Source of the DNA: Septoria linicola
Lineage: Eukaryota > Ascomycota > Dothideomycetes > Mycosphaerellales > Mycosphaerellaceae
NCBI GenBank assembly: GCA_024114885.1
Contig: CP099429.1
Coordinates: 1,736,001-1,800,000 of the forward strand
Length of the DNA: 64,000 nucleotides
Reading direction: 5' to 3'
Shown: positions 1 through 12,489 of the stretch, in pieces
How the letters are laid out: each line of letters starts with the position of its first letter
Position numbering within the stretch: the first letter of the stretch is position 1
Translations under genes and position numbers: made by a program
The notes under the pieces: model-generated
What the model saw: the letters and a program-made list of their open reading frames with translations, nothing else
Database searches by the model: none
What the model was told of the DNA's origin: nothing

Positions 1-110
1 CTACTACACTATATATATAAGTCAGTTCAAGATTAATCCTCTATTCTTCTTTACTACGCTATACCCTCCTTAACATTGTGTAGTATATAACACGCCCTCC
101 ACTTTTAATA
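1..110 (+). repeat. 5' LTR of Copia copy 1 (partial)
   Basis: This matches the last 110 bases of the complete 277-bp LTRs at 5854-6130, 6193-6469 and 12213-12489. Its expected terminal CA reads TA here, as it does in the LTR at 12213-12489. The 5' part lies upstream of the window. Confidence 0.88.
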
Positions 111-125
111 GGTTATAAGCCCGGG
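111..125 (+). other. Primer-binding site resembling the initiator-Met tRNA anticodon arm
   Basis: Directly after the LTR the sequence is ggttataagcccggg. Its reverse complement, cccgggcttataacc, matches the anticodon arm of initiator tRNA-Met (..GGGCTCATAACC..) except for one C to T change in a CpA context, as RIP would make. Drosophila copia and related elements are known to prime from a half-tRNA-iMet cut in the anticodon loop. The same site follows the 5' LTR of copy 2 at 6470-6484. Confidence 0.6.
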
Positions 126-3100
126 TTTGTGCACTAAATAGGAGCAACCTATGTTAGTATAGGTTACTTATATCCCTTGTAGTTTGTAGAAAACATTTGA
201 GGCCTAGAAGTTTCCCTAACTATATTGCTAACGAAGCTAGCTTGTACCTAGTAGTATACAAGTTAGTAAAGATCTCTATAAGACAGCAGTATGTTTCTGC
301 TTTATTAATACCTGCCTAGTTCTCTACTATTACACCTAGTATTACTAGAGTTAGAAGAGGCTACCTAGCCTTCCTACTACCTAGTAGCAGAAACTCTACT
401 AAGAGAGAAAGATCTAAGTCTTAGTAATTTCCTAAATACGAGGAATCCCTGTCCCTTAGAGCTAGTCTCCCTACTATAAGAAATTACTCTTCTCTAGAAT
501 CCTTAGCTGGTCTGAAGCATTCTACTAATTATTCATTCTATTTACCTATTTCTATAATAGACTAAGAGGACAAGAAGAGCTAAAGGATTCTAATCCTAGA
601 CAGAACTAACTAGAAGAAATAGTTTAAGCTATAGACAGATAAGCTAGAAGGAAAGGACTAGTTCTAGGTAATTAGCTAACTAATTATTAGAGGGAACCTA
701 TATATAGTTTAGTAGGACACTAGTCTCTAGATATATGTTACTTAGAATTAATACTTCTTAAAAGACAATACAGCATGCAGGTTTAGTATTAGATGCAGTA
801 TTAGTGAAGATAATAAGATAGAGCTAGAGACATAGTATGTTACTATACTAGTAGCTAAGATGTAGGTAATTCTCTAGAACAAGTATAATAGAGTCCTAAA
901 GTCCTATACTATAGGTCTAATTAAGCAGTTTGTTATATTCAGGATATTACCTAATAAGACAATTAGGGAAGCATAGAGATACCTTAGAGGCCTAGGTAAG
1001 AGGATTGCTAAGATTAATCCTTAGGAAGCTTACTACTAGAGCTAAGAGAAAAGGCTAAAATATCTCCTATAGTCCCTACCTGCATTATACTAAGCAGCTA
1101 AGGATACTATTATAACCTAACTATCCTTAGATATAGACACTATTCTCCTTCTACTTGAGTCCTAAGAGGCAAGAGACAATCTAGACAAGATGGACATAGG
1201 TCTAGCTATATTCTATTCTAGGTAGCCCTACTAAGGAAAGTCCCTACTAATATACCAGCTCTATAAGAAAGGGAAGCACTAGTTGAAAGATTGTCCTAAC
1301 CTCCCTACTACTAAGAAACTATCCTAGCAAAGAAACAGTACTAAGAACTAGAAGGACCCTTAGGGATTATTCCTTAGAGGGAGGGTTAGAAGATCCCCTT
1401 TACTAAGGAATGCTAGATATATTAAGAAAGCTATCTACAAGTTATTATTATATAATAAGCTAAAGAAGGTTGTCTAGAAAATAGGCAAGTAGCTTTAGAG
1501 GATAGAAAAGTCTAGAAAGCTTCTAAAGAAAGGATTTTCAGCCTAGGAGTCTAGTTCTAGTTCTAATTCTAGAACTTACTCTAGTTCTAGAAGTAATAAT
1601 AATTCCCTATTAGAAGATAATAACTAAGATAAGTTAGCCTATTCTATAATTAAGGCTAAAGGCAAGTTGTTACCCTAAGAATAGCTCTTGGATTCCTATG
1701 CCTCATCCTATATAACTAACTAACTGTCCTTCTTTAGATTAGTAAAGCTACTAAGGAAGAAAGTATAGATCAAGGTAGGAGGAGGATACCTCTATGTAAC
1801 CTACTCTAGACTAGTATAGATAAAGGGAATCTTAGGAGGAGAAGTTCTACTTAATAGGGTACTATTTGTTCCTAATCTTAGAGTAAATCTTATATTATAG
1901 GATTAGTTTAGTAAGCAATTTAGAGTCTAGAAGCCTGATTTTACTCTTACCTCCCTAGATAGCCAAACAGTTATAAAGACTAAGCTAGTTAGAGGTGTTC
2001 TATTTGTTAGTAAGATATTACCTCTCCTATAGGAAAAGTTATATTACTTACTATATAATCCTATAGAGGTTAATAATACCTATACTGCCCTATTAGAGAA
2101 GGATCTAAAACAGTAGGAGCTATAGTATAGAAGATTTGCACACTTTAGAAGAGGGTTACTCTTAAACCTTTATAAAGTTACTAACCTAAAGAAAAGAATT
2201 CTAATTCCTAACTAGGAAGAGTATAAGTATAGGATCTATGTAATAGGCAAGATAAAGAAACACCTAGGCAAGTCTATTAAGAGAAGACCTAAAAGATTAG
2301 CCCTTATATTAGTGGATATCTGTAGACTATTACTATTATTAGTAAAAGGTTTTATATAGTAGCTTGAGATTGTTAATAACTTCTTAAGAAAGAAATAGGC
2401 ATTTCTACTTAAAGCTAGATTAGATATACTAACTACTCTTCAGAACTAGAGGATTAAGGCAGAAAGGTAGTTAGTAGCACTCCTTAAGTCTATAAGGGCT
2501 AACAATGCTAGAGAGATCACTACTTTGATCAAATAGTAGGAGAAGGACTTTGGAATTACCCTTAAGCTAACTAAGGCCTATAATTTACTCTAGAATAGAG
2601 TAGTTAAGAGGTCCATCCAAACATTAGAGGCCTCTATTAGAGCAATGCTTAAAGAGAGCAAGATACCTATTAAGTTTTAGCTAGAAGCCCTTAAAGCATA
2701 GGTATATATAAGGAACAAGCTCCTAAATAGACCTAATATTAAGAGATTCAAGCTCTTACCTAATAAAGCTTTTAATAGGATCAAACTAATAGTCTCTTAC
2801 CTTAAGGTATAGGGATGTAGAGCTATAGTATATATAGATGCAAGAGTATAGCCTTAGTAGGCAAGGAGTAATAAACTAATAAATAGAGGAAAGGATGCTA
2901 TATTTATTAGATACTATAATAATATAGCTAAGGCATAGAAGTTCTAGGAGCTAGATATAAAGGCTATTAAGTAGTATACTAATACAATCTTCTTTGAAGA
3001 TAAGCTAGGTAGAGAATTGGACTTAAACATTAAGATTAAGAATCTCCCTAGTTTAGCTCTAGAAAGAAGACCTATTAGAAGGCTAAGAACTATTAGCTAG

Positions 3101-5853
3101 CCTACTCTATAAGCTAGTAGGAGTACCCTAGGTGCTCCTAGTCTAAGCTAGTAGAAGCCTCCTCCCCCTTAGCTATTAGTATAGGTTTAGGAAGGAAAGA
3201 AACTCTTTATACAACTTCTACCTCTACTAGAAGATATAGGAGAGTATAGAAAATTCCTAGACCTAGGGAAAGTTAAGAAAGAATCTAAGAATTCTGCCCA
3301 AGAAACTATAGAGATAGATTATAAGTAGATAGCCCTAAGGCAAACCCTTAGAAAGAGGAAAGCATCCTAAGAACTTAATAGATTTAACTAAAAGCTAAAG
3401 CTAATTAGGCTTAAGCTAGATTAGAATAGTTAGCTAGACAAGGAAATGCTCCTAGAGTATTAGGCTTTCTTCTTAGCTATAAGCTCTATTAACCTAGACA
3501 TCCTATAGGACCTAGAATTCTTAGAGGAAGTTAAAGAGATTGTATTCTCTACTACTAAAGAAGCAGGAATATATAAATAGGAGGTTCTAATCCTAAGGAA
3601 CTATAAGGAAGTAGTAAGTGATCCTAAGTAGGGTTATCTCTAGTAAGAAGCTATTTAGAAGGAGCTAGATGCACTTACAAGTAACAATACCTAGACTATA
3701 GTAGTCCTACTAAAAGGAGCTAACTTAGTTACCTTAAGATAGGTCTTTAATGTTAAGAGAAAGCTTAGTAGAGCTATTAAAAAGTTTAAGGTAAGACTAG
3801 TTACAAGAGGGTTCTCCTAAAAGTATAGAGTAGACTATATAGAAACTTTTGCCCCTATAGTTAGGTAGGATACTCTAAGAGGATTCATAGCTATAGTCTG
3901 CAAGAAGGACCTAGTTCTACACTAAGTAGATATAAACAATGCATTTATAGAGAGCACCCTATATAAGGACATCTATATAATCCTACTACTAGGTATTGAC
4001 CTACTAACTAGCATAGTCTTGCAAGTTCTAAGAAGTCTCTATAGGCTAAAGCAAGCTACAAGAGACTAGAATTAGCTATATATGTCAAAGCTAAAAGGAA
4101 TAGGATTCAGATAATTAGAAGTGGACCTATGTCTTCTAATCTATAAGAAAAGGAAAGACCTAATAATTCTAATCTATATTAATAACATACCTATTACTAT
4201 AGAGAGACTAGAAGATGTCCTCTAGTTTAAAGACTAACTTAGTAAGGTCTTTAAGATTAAAGATCTTAGAGAACTAGACAAGATTCTTGGAATAAGACTA
4301 ATAAGAAACAGATAGCAAGGCTAGCTGAAACTTAACTAGAAGCACTATATCTAAGAGAACCTAGCTAAGATAGGAATAGGTTAAGAGACTATATTACTAA
4401 CTCTTTTACTAATAGACAGCTATAAAAGTCTGAAGCCTGCTAGACCAAATAATAAAAGGTATAACAAGTAGGAGTATTAATCCATTATTAGAACATAGAT
4501 ATAGCTTATAACTGTTATAAGACTAGACATTTTATTTGCCCTTAGAAGATTAAGCTCCTATATTAGTAATCTAATAGTAGGATATATAAAGGCTCTAAAG
4601 AAGCTAACTAGATACCTAAGATCAAACCCAGACCTTAGTCTAAGATACTTAAGGAATAGTTAAGGCTGTCTTACTAGATATATAGACTCTGACTATGCAA
4701 TAGACAAGACTAATAGAGTCTTAATCCTTGGATATATCTTCTTCCTTTATAGTGCACTAATCTCCTAGATAAGTAAGAAGCAGAAATCTATAGCTATATC
4801 TATAATAGAAGCTAAATACATAGCTATAGGAGCATATGCAAAATAGTTATAGTTCCTTAGTACTCTTTTAAGAGAGCTTAGATGCCTAGAGTTAGTAGGA
4901 GAATATTCTTACTAACTAAGGATCCTTAGTAACTAGGAAGCTATTACTAGAATCAGGCTAATTCAGCTAAAAGGTAATAACCAAGCTGCCCTTACTCTAG
5001 TTAAGGACTTATATGTTTATAACAAGTCTAAACACATTAACATCTTATATAATGCTATAAGAAAGCTCTAGTAGAACAGACTTATCTCTATTAAATATAT
5101 GAATATAAAAGAGATAGTAGTAGATAGTCTTACTAAGCTAAAGAATAGACTATAGTTTTAGGAGTTTATAAGGCAGCTCTGCCTTATATAAGAGATATAC
5201 AAAAGATAACTCTAAGCCTTAGAGTTGAACTAAGAGGAGTCTAAAAGAAAGATTTTAGTTACTTGACTCCTTCTTAGTTAGACTTTACAAAGTCCTAAAT
5301 GCCCTTACTAATGTTAGACCTATTACTAACTGCAATATTACTATATAGCACCTAGCTGAACTAGACACCCCCTAAGGCCAAGTACTAGTTAATATTAAAG
5401 ACCTCCTCTATAGTAGCTATTATCTCCTCTACTAGTATATAGTTACTCTGCTCTCTAGCTTAATATAAGATCCCTATAGCTAAGAATAGTGTACCCTAAA
5501 GGCTATTAGGGAACTAAGAAGCTATATAGAATATAACTAAGTAGGGGACTAGGCTATAAGGAATCTAGGGAGCTATTAGAATTAGCTATAAGAAAGGATA
5601 GGGGCAACTTACTAGATAGTCTATATCCTAAACAATCTACTCCTATATAAGAGAGGAGGAAGATCTTATAGAAGGCATTTCTTTTGCCTTTTTATAGGAG
5701 ATAGTAGTATAGAAAGTTTGTTAGATTAATAGTTGGTACTGTCTAGTTGTTAGTCTGAAAAGCAAGTACTTAATAACTAATCAAGATTAGGACTAGCATT
5801 TAAGTGCTATAGATAATCTGTTAAAAGATCTAACTATATAGCATGAGTAGGAG

Positions 5854-6130
5854 TATTAAGAATGTATCCTAGATAGTTAGTCTAGATATAGACTTCTGAG
5901 CATAGTTCTAGATACCTAAGGCATCTACCTAAGGCTTAGCAAGAGGTACATCTTACTTCTCTTTCTTCTCTTCTTAGATAACTAACTTAATTAACTTTGT
6001 ATTTAGTTCCTAGCATATTACTACTGCACTATATATATAAGTCAGTTCAAGATTAATCCCCTATTCTTCTTTACTACGCTATACCCTCCTTAACATTATA
6101 TAGCATATAATACGCTCTCTACTTTTAACA
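5854..6130 (+). repeat. 3' LTR of Copia copy 1
   Basis: This 277-bp LTR begins tattaag (TG mutated to TA) and ends ttttaaca. A purine-rich stretch (gagtaggag, 5845-5853) lies just upstream as the polypurine-tract candidate. It aligns without visible gaps to the two LTRs of copy 2. Confidence 0.92.
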
Positions 6131-6192
6131 CTATTAATAATACGAAGGAATTTAGTAACTTCTTCCTTCTAAATATAATTAATTAAGTAAGC
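6131..6192. other. 62-bp spacer between the two Copia copies
   Basis: The spacer is AT-rich and non-coding. Its last five bases, TAAGC (6188-6192), are one arm of the target-site duplication of copy 2. The spacer should therefore have been joined to base 12490 onward before copy 2 inserted, and is probably part of the older Copia element. Confidence 0.7.
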
Positions 6193-6469
6193 TGTTAAGA
6201 ATGTATCCTAGATAGTTAGTCTAGATATAGACTTCTAAGCATAGTTCTAGATGCCTAAGGTATCTACCTAAGGCTTAGTAAGAGGTACATCTTGCTTCTC
6301 TTTCTTCTCTTCTTAGATAACTAACTTAATTAACTTTATATTTAGTTCCTAGCATATTACTACTATACTATATATATAAGTTAGTTTAAGATTAATCCCC
6401 TATTCTTCTTTACTACGCTATACCCTCCTTAACATTATATAGTATATAATACGCTCTCTACTTTTAACA
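6193..6469 (+). repeat. 5' LTR of Copia copy 2
   Basis: Begins TGTTAAG and ends TTTTAACA, keeping the canonical TG...CA ends, and is 277 bp like its partner. Flanked on the left by the TSD TAAGC. Confidence 0.93.
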
Positions 6470-9400
6470 GGTTATAAGCCCGGGTTTATATACTAAATAG
6501 AAGCAACCTATGTTAGTATAGGTTACTTATATCCCTTATAGTTTATAGAAAACATTTAGGGCCTAGAAGTTTCTCTAACTATATTACTAACGAAGCTAGC
6601 TTGTACCTAGTAGTATATAAGTTAGTAAAGATCTCTATAAGACAGTAGTATGTTTCTGCTTTATTAATACCTGCCTAGTTCTCTACTATTACACCTAGTA
6701 TCACTAGAGTTAGAAGAGGCTACCTAGCCTTCCTACTACCTAGTAGCAGAAACTCTGCTAAGAGAGAAAGATCTAAGTCTTAGTAATTTCCTAAATACGA
6801 GGAATCCCTGTCCCTTAGAGCTAGTCTCTCTACTACAAGAAATTACTCTTCTCTAGAATCCTTAGCTAGTCTAAAGCATTCTACTAATTATTTATTCTAT
6901 TTACCTATTTCTATAATAGACTAAGAGGACAAGAAGAGCTAAAGGATTCTAATCCTAGACAGAACTAACTAGAAGAAATAGTTCAAGCTATAGACAGACA
7001 AGCTAGAAGGAAAGGACTAGTTCTAGGTAATTAGCTAACTAATTGTTAGAGGGAACCTATATATAGTTTAGTAGGACACTAGTCTCTAGATACATGTTAC
7101 TTAGAATCAATACTTCTTAAAAGACAATATAGTATGCAGGTTTAGTATTAGATATAGTATTAGTAAAGATAATAAGATAGAGCTAGAGACATAGTATGTT
7201 ACTATACTAGTAGCTAAGATATAGGTAATTCTCTAGAACAAGTATAATAGAGTCCTAAGGTCCTATACTATAGGTCTAATTAAGTAGTTTATTATATTTA
7301 GGATATTACCTAATAAGACAATTAGGGAAGTATAGAGATACCTTAGAGGCCTAGGTAAGAGGATTACTAAGATTAATCCTTAGGAAGCTTACTACTAGAG
7401 CTAAGAGAAAAGGCTAAAACATCTCCTATAGTCCCTACCTATATTATACTAAGTAGCTAAGGATGCTATTATAACCTAACTATCCTTAGATATAGATACT
7501 GTTCTCCTTCTACTTGAGTCCTAAGAGGTAAGAGACAATCTAGACAAGATAGATATAGGTCTAGCTGTATTCTATTCTAGGTAGCCCTACTAAGGAAAGT
7601 CCCTATTAATATACTAGCTCTATAAGAAAGGGAAGTACTAGTTAAAAGATTGTCCTAACCTCTCTACTACTAAGAAACTGTCCTAGTAAAGAAATAGTAC
7701 TAAGAACTAGAAGGACCCTTAGGGATTATTCCTTAGAGAGAGAGTTAGAAGATCCTCTTTACTAAGGAATACTAGATATATTAAGAAAGCTGTCTACAAG
7801 TCATTATTATATAATAAGCTAAAGAAGGTTATCTAGAAAATAGGTAAGTAGCTTTAGAGGATAGAAAAGTCTAGAAAGCTTCTAAAGAAAGGATTTTCAG
7901 CCTAGGAGTCTAGTTCTAGTTCTGATTCTAGAACTCACTCTAGTTCTAGAAGCAATAATAATTCCCTATTAGAAGATAATAACTAAGATAAGTTAGCCTA
8001 TTCTATAATTAAGGCTAAAGGCAAGTTGTTACTCTAAGAATAGCTCTTAGATTCCTATGCCTTATCCTATATAACTAACTAACTGTCCTTCTTTAGATTA
8101 GTAAAGCTACTAAGGAAGAAAGTATAGATTAAGGTAGGAGGAGGATACCTCTATATAACCTACTCTAGACTAGTATAGATAAAGGGAATCTTAGGAGGAG
8201 AAGTTCTACTTGATAGAGTACTATTTGTTCCTAATCTTGGAGTAAATCTTATATTATAGGATTAGTTTAGTAAGCAATTTAGAGTCTAGAAGCCTGATTT
8301 CACTCTTACCTCCCTAGATAGCTAAACAGTTATAAAGACCAAGCTAGTTAGAGGTGTTCTATTTATTAGTAAGATATTACCTCTCCTATAGGAAAAGTTA
8401 TATTACTTACTATATAATCCTATAGAGGTTAACAATACCTATACTACCCTATTAGAGAAGGATCTAAAATAGTAGGAGCTATAGTATAGAAGATTTGTAT
8501 ACTTTGGAAGAGGGTTACTCTTAAACCTTTATAAAGTTACTAACCTAAAGGAAAGAATTCTAATCCCTAACTAGGAAGAGTATAAGTATAGGATCTATAT
8601 AATAGGTAAGATAAAGAAACACCTAGGCAAGTCTATTAAGAGAAGACCTAAAAGACTAGCTCTTATATTAGTAGATATCTATAGACTATTACTATTATTA
8701 GTAAAAGGTTTTATATAGTAGCTTGAGATTATTAACAACTTCTTAAGAAAGAAATAGGCATTTCTACTTAAGGCTAGATCAGATATACTAACTACTCTTT
8801 AGAACTAGAGGATTAAGGCAGAAAGGCAGTTAGTAGCACTCCTCAAGTCTATAAGGGCTAATAATACTAGAGAGATTACTACTTTAATTAAACAGTAGGA
8901 GAAGGACTTTAGAATTACTCTTAAGCTAACTAAGGCCTATAATTCACTCTAGAATAGAGTAGTTAAGAGGTCTATCTAAACATTAGAGGCCTCTATTAGA
9001 GCAATGCTTAAAGAAAGCAAGATGCCTATTAAATTTTGGCTAGAAGCCCTTAAAGTATAAGTATATATAAGGAACAAGCTCCTAAATAGACCTAATATTA
9101 AGGGATTCAAGCTCTCACCTAATAAGGCTTTTAATAGGATCAAACTAATAGTCTCTTACCTTAAGGTATAGGGATATAGAGCTATAGTATACATAGATGT
9201 AAGAGTATAGCCTTAGTAGGTAAGGAGTAACAAACTAATAAATAGAGGGAAGGATACTATGTTTGTTAGATACTATAATAACATAGTAAAGGTATAGAAG
9301 TTCTAGGAGCTAGACATGAAGGCTATTAAGCAGCACACTAATGCAATCTTCTTTAAAGATAAGCTAGGTAGAGAATTAGACTTAAACATTAAGATTAAGA

Positions 9401-12212
9401 ATCTCCCTAGTTCAGCTCTAGAAAGAAGACCTATTAGAAGGCTAAGAACTATTAGCTAGCCTACTCTATAAGCTAGTAGGAGTACCCTAGGTGCTCCTAG
9501 TCCAGGCTAGTAGAAGCCTCCTCTCTCTTAGCTATTAGTATAGGTTTAGGAAGGAAAGAAACTCTTTATACAACTTCTACCTCTACTAGAAGATATAGGA
9601 GAGTATAGAAAATTCCTAGACTAAGGGAAAGTTAAGAAAGAATCTAAGAATTCTGCTTAAGAAACTATAGAGATAGATTATAAGTAGACAGCCCTAAGGC
9701 AAACCCTTAGAAAGAGGAAAGTATCCTAAGAACTTAATAGATTTAACTAGAAGCTGAAGCTAATTAGGCTTAAGCTAGATTAGAATAGTCAGCTAGATAA
9801 GGAAATGCTCCTAGAGTATTAGGCTTTCTTCTTAGCTATAAGCTCTATTAACCTAGACATCCTATAGGACCTAGAATTCTTAGAGGAAGTTAAAGAGATT
9901 ACATTCTCTACTACTAAAGAAGTAGGAATACATAAATAGGAGGTTCTAATCCTAAGGAACTACAAGGAAGCAGTAAGTGATCCTAAGTAGGGTTATCTCT
10001 AGTAAGAAGCTATTTAGAAGGAGCTAGATATACTTGCAAGCAATAACACCTAGACTATAGTAGTCCTACTAAAAGGGGCTAACCTAGTTACCTTAAGATA
10101 GGTCTTTAATATTAAGAGAAAACTTAGTAGTGCTATTAAAAAGTTTAAGGCAAGACTAGTTACAAGGGGGTTCTCTTAAAAGTATAGAGTAGACTATATA
10201 GAAACTTTTGCCCCTATAGTTAGGTAGGATACTCTAAGAGGATTTATAGCTATAGTTTGTAAGAAGGACCTAGTTCTGCACTAAGTAGATATAAACAATG
10301 TATTTATAGAGAGTACCCTGTATAAGGACATCTATATAATCCTACTACTAGATATTAACCTACTAACTAGCATGGTCTTATAAGTTCTAAGGAGTCTCTA
10401 TAGGCTAAAGCAAGCTACAAGAGACTAGAATCAGCTATATATATTAAAGCTAAAAGGAATAGGATTCAGACAATTAGAAGTGGACCTATATCTTCTAATC
10501 TATAAGAAAAGGAAAGACCTAATAATCCTAATCTATATTAATAACATACCTATTACTATAGAGAGACTAGAAGATGTCCTCTAGTTTAAAGACTAACTTA
10601 GTAAGGTCTTTAAGATTAAAGATCTTAGAGAACTAGACAAGATTCTTAGAATAAGACTAATAAGAAACAGATAGCAAGGCTAGCTGAAACTTAACTAGAA
10701 GTACTATATCTAAGAGAACCTAGCTAAGATAGGAATAGGCCAAGAGACTATATTACTAACTCTTTTACTAATAGACAGCTATAAAAGTCTGAAGCCTACT
10801 AGACTAAATAATGAAAGGTGTAATAAGTAGGAGTACTAATCTATTATTAGAACATAGATATAGCTTGCAACTATTACAAGACCAGACATTTCATTTGCCC
10901 TTAGAAGATTAAGCTCCTATATTAGTAATCTAATAGTAGGACATATAAAGGCTCTAAAGAAGCTAACTAGATACCTGAGATTAAACCTAGACCTTAGTCT
11001 AAGATACTTAAGGAATAGTTAAGGCTGTCTTACTAGATATATAGACTCTGACTATGTAATAGATAAGACTAATAGAGTCTTAATCCTTAGATATGTCTTC
11101 TTCCTTTATAGTGTACTAATCTCCTAGATAAGTAAGAAGTAGAAATCTGTAGCCACATCTATAATAGAAGCTGAATACATAGCTATAGGAGTATGTATAA
11201 AACAGTTATAGTTCCTTAGTGCTCTTTTAAGAGAGCTTAGATACCTAGAGTTAGTAGGAGAATGTTCTTACTAACTAAGGATCCTTAGTAACTAGGAAGC
11301 TATTACTAGAATCAGGCTAATTTAGCTAAAAGGTAACAACTAAGCTACCCTTACTCTAGTCAAGGACTTACATGTTTATAACAAGTCTAAACATATTAAT
11401 ATCTTATATAATACTGTAAGAAAGCTCTAGTAGAACAGACTTATCTCTATTAAATATATAAACATAAAAGAGATAGTAGCAGATAGTCTTACTAAGCTAA
11501 AGAATAGACTACAGTTTCAGGAGTTTGTAAGGTAGCTCTACCTTATATAAGAGATATATAAAAGATAACTCTAAGCCTTAGAGTTAAACTAAGAGGAGTC
11601 TAAAAGAAAGATTTTAGTTACTTGACTCCTTCTTAGTTAGACTTTATAAAGTCCTAAATGCCCTTACTAATATCAGACCTATTACTAACTGTAATATTAC
11701 TATATAGTACCTAGCTGAACTAGACACCCTCTAAGGCTAAGTACTAGTTAATATTAAAGACCTCCTCTATAGTAGCTATTATCTCCTCTACTAGTATGTA
11801 GTTACTCTACTCCCTAGCTTAATACAAGATCCCTATAGCTAAGAATAGTACACCCTAAAGGCTATTAGGGAACTAAGAAGCTATATAGAATATAACTAAG
11901 TAGGGGACTAGGCTATAAGGAATCTAGGGAGCTATTAGAATTAGCTATAAGAAAGGACAGGGGCAACTTACTAGATAGTCTATATCCTAAACAATCTACT
12001 CCTATATAAGAGAAGAGGAAGATCTTATAGAAGGCATTTCTTTTACCTTTTTATAAAAGATAGTAGTATAGAAAGTTTATTAGATTGATAGTTAGTACTG
12101 TCTAGTTGTTAGTCTAAAAAGCAAGTACTTGATAACTAATTAAGATTAGGACTAGTATTTGAGTACTATAGATAATCTATTAAAAGATCTAACTATATAG
12201 TATAAGTAGGAG

Positions 12213-12489
12213 TGTTAAGAATGTATCCTAGATAGTTAGTCTAGATATAGACTTCTAAGCATAGTTCTGGATGCCTAAGGCATCTACCTAAGGCTTAGCA
12301 AGAGGTACATCTTGCTTCTCTTTCTTCTCTTCTTAGATAACTAACTTAATCAACTTTGTATTTGGTTCCTAGTATATTACTACTACACTATATGTATAAG
12401 TTAGTTTAAGATTGATCCTCTATTCTTCTTTACTACGCTATACCCTCCTTGACATTATATAGTATATAATACGCTCTCTACTTTTAATA
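12213..12489 (+). repeat. 3' LTR of Copia copy 2
   Basis: Begins TGTTAAG and ends TTTTAATA (terminal CA mutated to TA). It is preceded by aagtaggag (12204-12212), the polypurine-tract candidate, and followed by the TSD TAAGC at 12490-12494. Confidence 0.93.

Larger units (their letters stand above)
1..6130 (+). mobile_element. Ty1/Copia LTR retrotransposon, copy 1 (5' end outside the window, RIP-mutated)
   Basis: The element runs from inside its 5' LTR (1-110) through a 5743-bp internal region to a complete 3' LTR (5854-6130). Every frame is closed by TAG/TAA codons that look like former CAG/CAA codons. Reading through them on the + strand shows a Copia order of domains: a gag zinc-knuckle remnant near 1258-1296, a protease-like LDSYASSYIT at about 1684-1722 (DSG with G lost), integrase near 2300-2560, RT with ETFAPIV at about 3840-3880, an IYINN box (from YVDD) near 4172-4190, and RNase H EAKYIA near 4807. 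Protease-integrase-RT-RNase H order is what separates Copia from Gypsy. The element is dead. It is less mutated than copy 2 in the stretches I compared. Confidence 0.9.
6193..12489 (+). mobile_element. Ty1/Copia LTR retrotransposon, copy 2 (full length, RIP-mutated, TAAGC TSD)
   Basis: This is a complete 6297-bp element with LTRs of 277 bp (6193-6469, 12213-12489), a 5743-bp internal region the same length as copy 1, and a perfect 5-bp target-site duplication TAAGC (6188-6192 and 12490-12494). Five-base TSDs are normal for LTR elements. Domains sit about 6359 bp downstream of those in copy 1 (ETFAPIV at about 10200, IYINN at about 10531, RNase H EAEYIA near 11167). It is saturated with TAG/TAA codons and cannot encode proteins. 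In the lines I compared, differences from copy 1 are almost all C to T or G to A, with copy 2 carrying more of them. Confidence 0.93.
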
